Below are positions 55,814-64,000 of a DNA stretch of 64,000 nt, piece after piece. Location: contig JAJDUC010000037.1 of the NCBI GenBank assembly GCA_022826865.1, positions 1-64,000 of the forward strand, written 5' to 3'. This stretch comes from Anaerolineae bacterium. GTDB lineage: Bacteria; Chloroflexota; Anaerolineae; Aggregatilineales; Phototrophicaceae. Below the pieces are notes generated by a model. The model searched no databases. It saw only the letters and a program-made list of their open reading frames with translations, and had not been told where the DNA came from. How positions within the stretch are numbered: position 1 is the first letter of the stretch; each line of letters opens with the position of its first letter. The position numbers were made by a program, and so were the translations under genes.

Positions 55814-56968
55814 ATGCTTATCACCCAGGTTGAAGCCATCCCGGTTCGCATCAAGCGCGAAGAGAGCTATTTGGGCGGCATTCCCAAAGGCGCGGATGCC
55901 GCGGCCTACTTCCTCCGTCCGCCATACCGAGCGCTGTATTCCGCTTACTTCGAGACCGCATTCGTCAAAATCAAGACAGACGATGGGCTTATTGGCTGGG
56001 GCGAGGCGCTGGCGCCGGTGGCGCCGGAGGTCGTCTGCGAGGTCATTCAGCAGCTCCTGGCGCCGGCGCTCATCGGGCGCGATCCGCTGGATGGCAACGT
56101 GCTTTGGAATGTTATGTACGACCTCATGCGCGAACGGGGCTACTACGGCGGATTCATGCTGGACGCGATCAGCGCCTGTGATGTCGCTCTCTGGGACCTG
56201 CGCGGCAAGACGCTGGGTCAGGCCGTTCACAAAATCCTGGGCGGCGCGTTTTCTAAACGCGTGCCCTGTTATGTTTCCGGCTTACCGCGCCCAACCGCGG
56301 AAGAGCGCGTCGATTTGGCGCTGGAATATGCCGAAAGTGGTTTTACGGCCTTCAAGCTTGCCGCTGGCCATGGCGCGCGGGCGGACGCGGCCAGCGTAAA
56401 AGCGCTGCGCGACGCCCTTGGCGACGACGCGACGATACTGCTGGATGCGCATTGGGTCTACGCGCTCGATGAGGCGATGCAATTGGGTCAGCGCCTGGCG
56501 GATTTGGGCGTCGGTTTTTTTGAAGCGCCAATGAATCCCGAGGACATCGAATCACACGCGCTCTTGGCTCAGGCCGTCGCCGTGCCTATCGCCATCGGCG
56601 AGACAGAACGCACGCGCTTTCAGTTCCGCCCCTGGCTGATGCAGAAGGCGGCCGATATCTTGCAACCCGATGTCGGGCGCGCCGGCATCAGCGAAGTCTT
56701 CAAAATCGCGGCGATGGCGGAGGCCTTCAATGTGAAGATGGCGCCGCATTTGAGCGTCGGCCTGGGCATCTGCATCGCGGCGTCTCTGCAGGTCGCGGCC
56801 GCCATGCCCAATCTGTATATGCTGGAATACCAGCCGCCGGTTTTTGAAATCGCCAATCTATTGCTGGAAACACCTTTGGTCTGCGAGAAGGGCTTCTATG
56901 AAATGCCGGAAGGCGCCGGCCTCGGTGTGCAATTGGATGAGGCGCGCCTGCGGGATTTGCAGGCTTGA
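55814..56968 (+). CDS. Mandelate racemase/muconate lactonising family enzyme
   Basis: Enolase-superfamily enzyme of 384 aa. Magnesium ligands are Asp211, Glu237 (FFEAPM) and Glu263 (IGETE). His213 in DAHWVY (a D-x-H pattern, as in galactonate- and mannonate-type dehydratases) and His312 in APHLSVG are likely acid and base. The K-x-K motif is reduced to Lys181-Leu-Ala, so one lysine is gone. This favours a sugar-acid dehydratase over a racemase, though substrate is not assignable. It ends 10 bases before the convergent PhyH gene stop. Confidence 0.85.
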   Translation: MLITQVEAIPVRIKREESYLGGIPKGADAAAYFLRPPYRALYSAYFETAFVKIKTDDGLIGWGEALAPVAPEVVCEVIQQLLAPALIGRDPLDGNVLWNVMYDLMRERGYYGGFMLDAISACDVALWDLRGKTLGQAVHKILGGAFSKRVPCYVSGLPRPTAEERVDLALEYAESGFTAFKLAAGHGARADAASVKALRDALGDDATILLDAHWVYALDEAMQLGQRLADLGVGFFEAPMNPEDIESHALLAQAVAVPIAIGETERTRFQFRPWLMQKAADILQPDVGRAGISEVFKIAAMAEAFNVKMAPHLSVGLGICIAASLQVAAAMPNLYMLEYQPPVFEIANLLLETPLVCEKGFYEMPEGAGLGVQLDEARLRDLQA

Positions 56969-56978
56969 GCGATTCCGC

Positions 56979-57791
56979 TTAACTCGGCCGCAATGGCGTC
57001 TGAGGGCGGACAATTTGCAGACGCTCCGGGGTCAAACGCGCGGTCAACTCATCCGATACCTGGTAACCGTAACGGAAGTTGCCCCAGGATGGTCCATAGC
57101 GGAATACGATGATCCGCCGCTCGCCCGAGTTGATCCGTTCAGCCGATCCATGGCTGAGCGCATCGACAAAGAGCAGCGCATCGCCGGCATCCATGTAGAT
57201 ATTGACCGCCCCTTCCACGTTGTCGACGGACGCGATTTCAGCTTTCATGGCATGACGATGCCTATCGGGATGGGGAAAATGGGCTTTATGGCTGGCGGGC
57301 ACGATCATTGTGCTGCCATCGCCCGGGCCTATATCGGTCAGCGCCATCAAGATGTTGATTTGCCCGCATTGGAATCGGCCATTGTAGAAACGGAATTGAT
57401 TGCGTTTCGTGCCCTCGTGGCCGCCGGAATGCAAGCCTATCGCCTCGCCTGGCCCCCGAATATTCGCGAAGTTTTCATCGATGAATAAGGGACCATGATT
57501 GTAATCGAATGTATCAGCGCCGCCGACAAAGTACTTTACTTTTTCGATCCAGGACGGGTGGTCAATCAGCTTTTCAAATGCTTCGCCGCCTTCGTAGATT
57601 TGCTGCAAGTTGATTCCGTCGTCATCGGCATAGTTGTGGCCATGCACGTAGCCTCTCCATTGGCCGGGTTGTATCGGCAAAAGCGAGTCAATGGCGGCGT
57701 TGATGTCGCTAACCTCGTCGCGGGACAAGGCGCCTTTCAACAGCAGGTAGCCGTTCAGGTCAAAAAAGTAGCGTTCGCGTTCCGTTGCCAT
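56979..57791 (-). CDS. PhyH-family Fe/2OG-like protein with H-x-G motif
   Basis: Phytanoyl-CoA-dioxygenase-like jelly-roll protein of 270 aa. The distal iron ligand appears to be His214 (ALSHGSA) and the 2-oxoglutarate arginine Arg225 or Arg226 (SGERRIIVF). The proximal motif, normally H-x-D, reads His121-Ser-Gly123, so the carboxylate ligand is missing. Loss of that aspartate is known from Fe/2OG halogenases such as SyrB2 and WelO5, where halide takes its place. Other explanations are a degenerate or non-iron protein. It is the last gene of the leftward operon, 27 bases after the FAD oxidoreductase gene. Confidence 0.8.
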   Translation of the reverse strand: MATERERYFFDLNGYLLLKGALSRDEVSDINAAIDSLLPIQPGQWRGYVHGHNYADDDGINLQQIYEGGEAFEKLIDHPSWIEKVKYFVGGADTFDYNHGPLFIDENFANIRGPGEAIGLHSGGHEGTKRNQFRFYNGRFQCGQINILMALTDIGPGDGSTMIVPASHKAHFPHPDRHRHAMKAEIASVDNVEGAVNIYMDAGDALLFVDALSHGSAERINSGERRIIVFRYGPSWGNFRYGYQVSDELTARLTPERLQIVRPQTPLRPS

Positions 57792-57818
57792 TGCTCGTCC
57801 CTGTTTCGCTTCATTTAA

Positions 57819-60107
57819 CTATTCGTAGCAATTTACCCCGAATATCGCCGCCGGCGCATCGCCCTGGCTCTCAAATACCTGGACTTGCAGGCGGTCGGTC
57901 TCGACCGGCTCGTCAAACTCGATCACGTTAACCGTCTGGTGATTGTCGCGGACCTCCGCCAAAGTCTTGCCATTGCCGTTTGTCAGGCGATAATGCTTGA
58001 CGACAAATGGCATGACATCTTCCGGATGGCCGCGCTGCGTGGTCTCCATGGCATGATCGAAATCGCTGTCGAACATCAGCGTCACCTGGCTGATGCTCTG
58101 CGGCAGGACCCACTTGATATCCAGCTTCGGCTCAGGGTCATCCGGGTCAGCGAGCCAAGCGTTGGCCGCCGATGTCGGGCGGGCGACGCCGTTGCAGATA
58201 TTCTGCGGATCGAAACCATTGATGGGCGGTGTGAATGTCATCGCCACATTGTGGCCTTCCGGGCGGCGTGGCGGCGTCCAAAACTCGAAACTTTCCACAC
58301 CGATATCGTGCACGGGCTCTTGCGTCCGCCAGTGCTGCAAGGCCACCAGACCGGTGGCGCGCATGGCGCTCATATGCAAATCCAGCGCCGGATTCTCCAT
58401 CAGGCAAACGAAGGCATAACGCGCGTCATCGATCAATTGGTCGAAATCCAGATCGATGTGCAGATTATCTCCGGCGGGCAGGTCGAATTTGAGCGACTCC
58501 AGCGTCACATCGGGCGTATGATTGTCGCGCTTTGAACTGATGCGCAGTTGGACTTCAAGTTCGGTCGCTTCGGCCGCGTCAACGGAGATCGTCATGCGCG
58601 GTACGCGGCCGCGCTGTAAGGGCAGCATCTGGGCATAGGAACGCGCCAAGCGCTGGCGGGGTCCATCAGCGGGCAAGCGCTCCAGGCAAAGTTTGCTGGA
58701 GGCGGTGACACGGGCCTGGCGCACCAGATTGTCTTCGTCTTCCAGCTTGAATTGCGGGATGTATTGCCCGACGCGCTGCAGGTCCCGCTGCAGCAGTTTC
58801 ACATTGTCCGCCGAGGCGATATCCCGTGGCAGCAACTTGCGCTGAATGCAGTGCGCGGCCGCTATGCCGACCGATTGCGCCGCCGATGCCAAAGTCAGCA
58901 TGACGCGGGTCGATCCGAAGGCGACATGGGAAGCGCTCATGATACGCCCGGTAATAAAAAGATTGCGAATATTCTTGCTGTATTGCGTGCGGTAGGGAAT
59001 CTGGTAGACGCCTTTGGCGTGCCATTGGTCGCAGCCCGGGCGCTCGCTGAAAATGCCGTCGGCCGGGTGCAGGTCGATCGACCAACCGCCGAAGGAAATG
59101 GCATCGTAATGCTGCCGCTGCTCGATAAGGTCTTGCTGAATCATCATGTAGTCGCCTTCAAAGCGGCGGCTCTCGCGTTTGCCGGGGATTTGCCCGACCC
59201 ATTCCAGCGTCAGTGTCTCGGCATCGGGGAATTTGCCGGAATTCTTGATGTAATCCCAGACGCCGTATACGACTTTCCAGAGCTGCCATTTAATGGTTTC
59301 GGTCTCGTGTACCGTATCCAGCCGCCCGCCATACTCGATCCACCACAGGCGGCAGCCGTCGATAGCGGTGTTAAAACTGCGGAAGCGCGGAATCTGCGTG
59401 ATGTCCTCCAGCGCATAGCTCGGCGGCACAAACTTGACCGGTACGCCGACATCTTTGCTGTAAAAATAAATCGAATGACCCAGCAGGTAGCCGTATTCTT
59501 CGCTGGGCGCGAATTTCTCGCCGAATTCGTCGCTGGCTTCCGCGCCCATGCGGAAAGCGGCGCCGGCTTGAAAGGCGACGATGCCGTCGCCGGAGGCGTC
59601 GCAGAATAGCGGGGCGTACAACTCGTATTGGGTTGAATTCTGGCTGCAGAAGGCGGTCACGGATTCGATCGTCTCGCCGTCAGACTTGCTGACCCTGATG
59701 GCAGCCGTATTGAGCAAGAGCGTGATGTTCGCTTCTTGCATCGCCATTTCCAGCAGAACGGTATCAAATATCAGCGCATTGCCTTCTTTGTTGCGGTACA
59801 CATTCTCGACCAGGATCTCGTCAATTACGCCGCCTTCGCGCGCCCAACGATTGTTGTTCATCATGTGAGAGGTGGCGCCCAGCGCCCACAAACGCACTTC
59901 GCTGCTGGCGTTGCCGCCCAACACGGGACGATCCTGCGCCAGCGTCACTTTGATGCCGGCGCGCGCCGCAGTTATGGCGGCGCAAGTGCCGGCCAAGCCC
60001 CCGCCGACGATGACGAGGTCGCTGTCCAGGCGCACCGTCTTTGGCGGCCGCGCCTCGGGCGAGAAGGGCAGTTGGGTCATCCGCGGGATCTGATTGTCCT
60101 GTTTCAT
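57819..60107 (-). CDS. FAD-dependent oxidoreductase with C-terminal sandwich domain
   Basis: A 762-aa protein. Residues ~28-470 are an FAD-dependent dehydrogenase domain (FAD_oxidored type), with the dinucleotide motif LVIVGGGLAGTCAA (~31-44), LGGNASSEVRLWALG and a C-terminal FITGRIMSASHVAFGSTRV. Residues ~490-762 include two beta-sandwich-like parts; the last ~130 resemble an F5/8-type C (discoidin-like) carbohydrate-binding domain (FDEPVETDRLQVQVFES). No signal peptide is seen. It overlaps the sulfatase gene by four bases (ATGA), so the products are translationally coupled. Substrate unknown; a carbohydrate is likely from the context. Confidence 0.85.
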   Translation of the reverse strand: MKQDNQIPRMTQLPFSPEARPPKTVRLDSDLVIVGGGLAGTCAAITAARAGIKVTLAQDRPVLGGNASSEVRLWALGATSHMMNNNRWAREGGVIDEILVENVYRNKEGNALIFDTVLLEMAMQEANITLLLNTAAIRVSKSDGETIESVTAFCSQNSTQYELYAPLFCDASGDGIVAFQAGAAFRMGAEASDEFGEKFAPSEEYGYLLGHSIYFYSKDVGVPVKFVPPSYALEDITQIPRFRSFNTAIDGCRLWWIEYGGRLDTVHETETIKWQLWKVVYGVWDYIKNSGKFPDAETLTLEWVGQIPGKRESRRFEGDYMMIQQDLIEQRQHYDAISFGGWSIDLHPADGIFSERPGCDQWHAKGVYQIPYRTQYSKNIRNLFITGRIMSASHVAFGSTRVMLTLASAAQSVGIAAAHCIQRKLLPRDIASADNVKLLQRDLQRVGQYIPQFKLEDEDNLVRQARVTASSKLCLERLPADGPRQRLARSYAQMLPLQRGRVPRMTISVDAAEATELEVQLRISSKRDNHTPDVTLESLKFDLPAGDNLHIDLDFDQLIDDARYAFVCLMENPALDLHMSAMRATGLVALQHWRTQEPVHDIGVESFEFWTPPRRPEGHNVAMTFTPPINGFDPQNICNGVARPTSAANAWLADPDDPEPKLDIKWVLPQSISQVTLMFDSDFDHAMETTQRGHPEDVMPFVVKHYRLTNGNGKTLAEVRDNHQTVNVIEFDEPVETDRLQVQVFESQGDAPAAIFGVNCYE

Positions 60108-61525
60108 TTACTTTCCCCTTGGCCTATCTGCGAGATCCAGTTCGCTAGCGCCAATTGTAGTTCCTTCCGAATGTCTTTGTAATGCGGATTATCCCACAAG
60201 TTGCTCAACTCATGTGGGTCATTTCGCATATCGTATAGCTCGCCGGCGCCGTTTTCTTCGGCGATCAGCTTCCAACTGTGATTGCGAAGCATCCGGATTC
60301 GCCCTGCTAGCGAAACCGGATTGCCCTCCCAGGGCAGGCTGTCGTGAGCCGGGTTCCGAAACAGCGCATTTTGCAGGCCCTCCCTGTTCAAGCGCTGTTC
60401 ATCGTATGGCTGGCCCGGAACCCCATACTCGCTGAAAGCGAAAGGGCGCAGCGGCGGGCCGTCACCGCCATCGCGCAATGCGGGCAGCAGATCGACTCCC
60501 TGCGCCTGCGTCGGGGCTGGAAGTCCTGCGGCCGCGGCAAAACTTGGCATCAGGTCAACATGGGACGCGAAGCGATCGTCCCGGCGGCCGGCCTCTATGT
60601 GTCCCGGCCAGCGCAAGATGAATGGCACACGCACAAGCGCGTCGTATAGCGCCGGGCTCTTGGCCATTAATCCATGGTCGCCCTGATAATCGCCGTGGTC
60701 GCTGGTGAACACCAGCAGCGTGTTCTCGTTCAAGCCGCGCCGATCTAGAAAGTCCAGAATCTTGCCGATCTCGCCATCGATCAGCGTGATCATGCCATAG
60801 TATACGCGCCGCATCAGCGCGATCTGCTCGGCGCTGAACGGGATGATGGCGTCATTGTTCCCCTGATGAAATCGCTGTCTATAGGGCTTGTTTGCAAGCC
60901 CATCCTTTTCGATATGCGGCGGCGGGAGGTCATCATAGAGGGAGAAGAATGGTTCTGGCGCTTCATAAGGCGTATGGGGATAAAGATAGGACAGCCAGAG
61001 GAAGAAGGGGCGGTCCTCGTCCGCGTGTCGATCCATGAAGCGAAGAGCGGACTGTGTTTTGGCATGTTCGCCGGTGACAGCGGTCCAGACCGGCTCTTCG
61101 GCCAGGCGCGCGTAATTCTCGGCGCGGTAACGCCGCCATTCCAGGTACTCATCCCACTCGGGATGATCGGGCAGCGCCGGATTCTCGTCCCAGACGTCGA
61201 AGTCGTCCGCGCCCAGGAATGAGTGATTCTTCCCGCTCAAGCCGGTCACATAACCGGCTTCGCGCAGCATCGTCGGGATGTCTGTCTGGGGCCGCTCGCC
61301 GGGATGGTGATTTGAGTAGCAGCGGTGCATGCTGGTCCATTGACCGCTATGCAGGCTCCAGCGGTTGGCCATACAGACGGGCGCTGGCGTCGTCGCCTGA
61401 CTGAAGGCGACGCCCTCGCGCGCCAGCCGATCGAGATTCGGCGTCTGAATTTGCGAACAGCCCAACGCGTGAATGGTGTCGAAACGCTGCTGATCAGTAT
61501 AAATCAGCAGGATATTCGGTTTCAC
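60104..61525 (-). CDS. Sulfatase, formylglycine type (C-x-A-x-R)
   Basis: A 473-aa sulfatase. Cys51 in Cys-Met-Ala-Asn-Arg is the expected formylglycine site, using the allowed Ala in place of Pro. Metal-site motifs are LLIYTDQQRFD and FTSDHGDYQGDHG. It starts with GTG 61525 only three bases after the PhyH stop and is coupled by ATGA to the FAD oxidoreductase gene. No signal peptide is present. Its C-terminus has the family's ELYDMRNDPHELSNL. Confidence 0.92.
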   Translation of the reverse strand: MKPNILLIYTDQQRFDTIHALGCSQIQTPNLDRLAREGVAFSQATTPAPVCMANRWSLHSGQWTSMHRCYSNHHPGERPQTDIPTMLREAGYVTGLSGKNHSFLGADDFDVWDENPALPDHPEWDEYLEWRRYRAENYARLAEEPVWTAVTGEHAKTQSALRFMDRHADEDRPFFLWLSYLYPHTPYEAPEPFFSLYDDLPPPHIEKDGLANKPYRQRFHQGNNDAIIPFSAEQIALMRRVYYGMITLIDGEIGKILDFLDRRGLNENTLLVFTSDHGDYQGDHGLMAKSPALYDALVRVPFILRWPGHIEAGRRDDRFASHVDLMPSFAAAAGLPAPTQAQGVDLLPALRDGGDGPPLRPFAFSEYGVPGQPYDEQRLNREGLQNALFRNPAHDSLPWEGNPVSLAGRIRMLRNHSWKLIAEENGAGELYDMRNDPHELSNLWDNPHYKDIRKELQLALANWISQIGQGESK

Positions 61526-61528
61526 GCG

Positions 61529-62377
61529 CTACAGGCCTTGGCGATCTTTCTCGACGCCGTGCCGATCGCACCACTCGTTCAGCGGATTGTAGCCGCCGGT
61601 CGGCTGAAACTCGCGCGTGTCGTCCACCTCTTCGCCGACCAAGTATTTCTCAATATCACTAAGTTTTTCCAGCAAGGCCAAGTCCTGCTTGATGTAATCC
61701 ATCGGCTTCAACCAGCGGTAGCAATATCCGATCATGACCGCTTTGCGCGTCCAGGTTGTGAAATTAGGCGCGCCGGCATGCCAGGTGCGGTATTCGAAGA
61801 TGACGCAATCGCCAGGATTCAGCAGCGGCTCAATCGCATTTGCCGGATCGACTTTGCCTTCCGGGATATCGACTCCCACCTTGAGCTGATTGCTTCCCGG
61901 CGCCAGCATGGTCACGCCCGAATTGGGCTCGCTCAAATCCGTGAGATAGAAAGCGCACTTCAAGCCGACGCGGGGATAATTGGCCGGACCCAGGTCCATC
62001 GATGTGCGCCCGTTGTCACGATGCCAGCCCGGCCGCCTGAAGGTATCGGGCGTCCCCGGCGGATCCGGATGCCGGTGTATCAGGTGGCTGGTGGAAAGCT
62101 GGACGTTGGATCCCAGCAACTGAATCACCAGCGGCAGCGTGACTTCGTTAGTCACCAGCGGTATGTAGGCATCGTCCATGGTGATGCAATTGCGGTAGCC
62201 ATCATAAAATTCGCTGGTCTTTTGTCGATTGAGGCTTTCCTCCGAAGCGATTAATCGGTCGCCCGCCGCGATCAAATTGCTGATCGTCGCCTCATCGAGC
62301 ACATTGCGTACGATTAGATAGCCCTCGTTGTGAAACTGCGCGCGCTGATCTTCTGTCAGTTTCGTAAAGCCAAGCAT
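61529..62377 (-). CDS. PhyH-family Fe(II)/2-oxoglutarate dioxygenase
   Basis: A 282-aa phytanoyl-CoA-dioxygenase-like enzyme with an intact iron triad: His119-Arg-Asp121 in PGWHRDNG and His200 in YRTWHAGAP. The 2-oxoglutarate arginine lies in WTRKAVMIGY. It probably hydroxylates or oxidatively opens a small molecule made by the pathway; the substrate is unknown. GGAGAGAG precedes ATG 62377. The gene lies 33 bases after the unknown protein gene and three bases before the sulfatase. Confidence 0.88.
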   Translation of the reverse strand: MLGFTKLTEDQRAQFHNEGYLIVRNVLDEATISNLIAAGDRLIASEESLNRQKTSEFYDGYRNCITMDDAYIPLVTNEVTLPLVIQLLGSNVQLSTSHLIHRHPDPPGTPDTFRRPGWHRDNGRTSMDLGPANYPRVGLKCAFYLTDLSEPNSGVTMLAPGSNQLKVGVDIPEGKVDPANAIEPLLNPGDCVIFEYRTWHAGAPNFTTWTRKAVMIGYCYRWLKPMDYIKQDLALLEKLSDIEKYLVGEEVDDTREFQPTGGYNPLNEWCDRHGVEKDRQGL

Positions 62378-62410
62378 ATGGTCTCTCTCCCGGAATCAAT
62401 TATGCCGTCT

Positions 62411-63796
62411 CTAAGTATAGCTGAAGTAGGCGGTGACCACACCTGCGTCCCGGCAGCGAATGCGCGCCCAGTGGGCGCTGTAGCCGCTTGGAAACTCGTA
62501 ATGCCGGTAGCCCTCGGCGTCTACACAGAATCTGTCGTAATGCTTCCACTTGCCGTTGCCAAGGAAATCGACCTCAAGGTCGAAAGCGACGGCGCTGCCG
62601 CCCTCATTGCAGAGGTGCAGGACTTTTTTGTCGAAGCCGGTCATCAGGTAAGGATCGGACAAGGCGTCCGCCGCGACTTCATCCTCCCACCAGACGCCGC
62701 CCCAGCCGGATGGCTTTCCGAACTGCCACAGATCGTCGGTCTTCCCGAAATAGAGACCGGATTGCGGCTCGCCCGCCAGCTGATTGGCGCCGCCATGCGG
62801 GCTCGCGTTGTCCGCGCCGAGCACCAGCATGCCGCGATACGCGCAGAAATCGCCATGCGCCCAGAGATGCGTCGAGATCGGTCGGATACCCCAGACCCGG
62901 TTTTCGTAAGCCCAGGGCGAAAGCTCGTAAAACATGCCATGACAATCCATCAGGAAGCGTTCATGGTCAACTTCGCGGATGCGCGGCCATTCCGTTTGCC
63001 ACATGTGGTCGAAACAGTGGCTGGCTTTGGGCAGGCGGTAGCGCGTCCAGGCATCGTTTGCCAATGTATAAACTTGCAAAATCGCCGAGCGCTTGTCCCA
63101 GCCGGCCGCGAATATCGTGCCGGCAAAGTCGCCGCGCCCGTTGACCTCAATGAAGGGGTTGCGCTCGATGATTGTCCAGCGGTCGCCATCCCATTCAGCC
63201 AAGCGGCCGGCCGCCTCTGCTCCCGTAAAATCTCTTTCGTCATAGCTGTTGTTGGCCACGACCACCCGGCCGAAGTTGCTGTATCCCGCTTTGAAGTGAC
63301 AATATTCATGGTCGGGTATGCCCAGTTCAGCGACCAGGTCGGCCAGAAACGTAGTCCGAAGGCTGCGCAGATCCAGCTCGTAGAATTCGCCTTCCATACC
63401 AAGCATATACACCTTGTTGTCCGGGTCATGCAGGTGGCGCATGGTCGCGCAAATGCGGACTTCAAGCAAATCTTCAATTGTGCGGACCTGTCCCTGCGCA
63501 TCGATGACATGCGGGCCGATGATCAACTGATTCGATTGCCAATGGACCATGCGGTTGGTGTAGGTGCCTACCGCGCTGGCCGGATGTTTGGTGATCTCCA
63601 GCCGCTCGTCGATCATGTAGAGACCGGTGCCGACGCCGCTGCCGGACTTGTGCGAAACATAGGTGACGAGCCAGAGCTTGCCCGCCCAGGCCATCATCGC
63701 GCCGACGCCGCATTCCGTGCGCGGCGGCCCCAAACCCGCCGTCAAGGCAAGGTGCGGGTATACACCGCTTGCATTCAGGTATTGATTTGAGGCCAT
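62411..63796 (-). CDS. Uncharacterised beta-propeller-like protein
   Basis: A 461-aa protein I cannot assign to a family. It is rich in short beta-strand and Trp/Tyr/Gly repeats (LWLVTYVSHKSGSGVG; RLAEWDGDRWTIIERN; VWGIRPISTHLWAHGD; LYFGKTDDLWQFGKPSGWGG). This suggests a beta-propeller of about six or seven blades. No signal peptide and no catalytic motif are visible. It sits between two sulfatase genes in a tight operon (24 bases after one, 33 before the PhyH gene), so a role in binding or processing the same substrate is likely. Function unknown. Confidence 0.75.
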   Translation of the reverse strand: MASNQYLNASGVYPHLALTAGLGPPRTECGVGAMMAWAGKLWLVTYVSHKSGSGVGTGLYMIDERLEITKHPASAVGTYTNRMVHWQSNQLIIGPHVIDAQGQVRTIEDLLEVRICATMRHLHDPDNKVYMLGMEGEFYELDLRSLRTTFLADLVAELGIPDHEYCHFKAGYSNFGRVVVANNSYDERDFTGAEAAGRLAEWDGDRWTIIERNPFIEVNGRGDFAGTIFAAGWDKRSAILQVYTLANDAWTRYRLPKASHCFDHMWQTEWPRIREVDHERFLMDCHGMFYELSPWAYENRVWGIRPISTHLWAHGDFCAYRGMLVLGADNASPHGGANQLAGEPQSGLYFGKTDDLWQFGKPSGWGGVWWEDEVAADALSDPYLMTGFDKKVLHLCNEGGSAVAFDLEVDFLGNGKWKHYDRFCVDAEGYRHYEFPSGYSAHWARIRCRDAGVVTAYFSYT

Positions 63797-63820
63797 GCCT
63801 TCTCGCTTTCTCGCGCGCCT

Positions 63821-64000
63821 TCAGACGCTTTCGGGGCGCATATCGGCGCTTGTGACGCGCTCCCGCCAGTGGACAAGCTCCTCAGTGAGCAGCGACTGGA
63901 TCTCCGCGCAGGCCGGGTCATTCAGGCGGTTCCGCAATTCATAAGCGTCATCAGCGATGTTATACAGCCCGGCAAGCTCCAGGTTTCGCCCTCGCGTGAT
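63821..64000 (-). CDS. Sulfatase C-terminus (partial, runs off the window)
   Basis: The last 59 codons of a minus-strand gene that continues past the right edge. The translation includes LELAGLYNIADDAYELRNRL, the standard sulfatase C-terminal 'eLYnl..D..E..N' pattern, and ends VHWRERVTSADMRPESV. It would be the third sulfatase and the first visible gene of the leftward operon. The active site is not in the window. Confidence 0.7.
   Translation of the reverse strand: MTRGRNLELAGLYNIADDAYELRNRLNDPACAEIQSLLTEELVHWRERVTSADMRPESV

Overview
The window is about 64 kb of GC-rich bacterial chromosome (one sampled 60-base line has 36 G+C). It is densely coded and rich in ABC importers, with clusters of sulfatases, phytanoyl-CoA-dioxygenase-like (PhyH) proteins and an enolase-superfamily enzyme. 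A DUF3417-type alpha-glucan phosphorylase, a luciferase-like (LLM) flavin oxidoreductase, a CdaA-YbbR pair and Chloroflexota-like intergenic repeats beginning GTAGGGGCG point to Chloroflexota (Anaerolineae, Caldilineales or SAR202-like). This is inferred from gene content only; no rRNA gene is present.

Layout. 0.2-7.1 kb: glycogen block (glgA, glgC, LLM oxidoreductase, a small CBM48 glucan-binding protein, alpha-glucan phosphorylase). 7.4-21.6 kb: housekeeping block (miaB, SH3 lipoprotein, a receiver-domain protein with an apparently domesticated IS200-type domain, polA, argF, cdaA-cdaR, der, lepB, a YgiT-type zinc finger, a class II aldolase). 21.6-24.4 kb: one strikingly AT-rich PLD-helicase gene that looks transferred and defence-like, followed by tRNA-Glu with its own promoter and terminator. 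24.7-33.3 kb: arabinoside/carbohydrate locus (medium-chain dehydrogenase, BNR sialidase-like protein, GH127, Tat-exported sugar-binding protein and two CUT1 permeases). 33.3-38.9 kb: complete leftward Liv-type importer (livK, terminator, livH, livM, livG, livF). 39.6-47.1 kb: dppA-terminator-dppB-dppC followed by overlapping genes for a spermidine-synthase-like membrane protein and an S9 peptidase. 47.2-53.2 kb: sugar isomerase/epimerase, Gfo/Idh/MocA oxidoreductase, GH51 arabinofuranosidase and a second, classical glycogen phosphorylase. 53.4-64.0 kb: sulfatase, DapA-like protein, MR/MLE dehydratase, then a tight leftward operon (partial sulfatase, unknown protein, PhyH, sulfatase, FAD oxidoreductase, PhyH) running off the right edge.

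Functional logic. The cell appears to store glucose as glycogen and release it with two different phosphorylases. It imports oligosaccharides, peptides and amino-acid-like solutes, and cleaves arabinosides, sulfate esters and sugar acids with enzymes that lack signal peptides and so act in the cytoplasm. The CUT1 and Dpp importers have no ATPase gene here, so they must borrow one encoded elsewhere.

Most notable observations: the AT-rich PLD-helicase; the receiver/roadblock/Y1-transposase-fold protein with a broken HUH motif; a PhyH protein whose HxD iron motif reads H-S-G, as in Fe/2OG halogenases; a LivH with a duplicated membrane extension; a stem-loop directly after each of the three transporter binding-protein genes; and two families of GTAGGGGCG-bounded MITE-like repeats.
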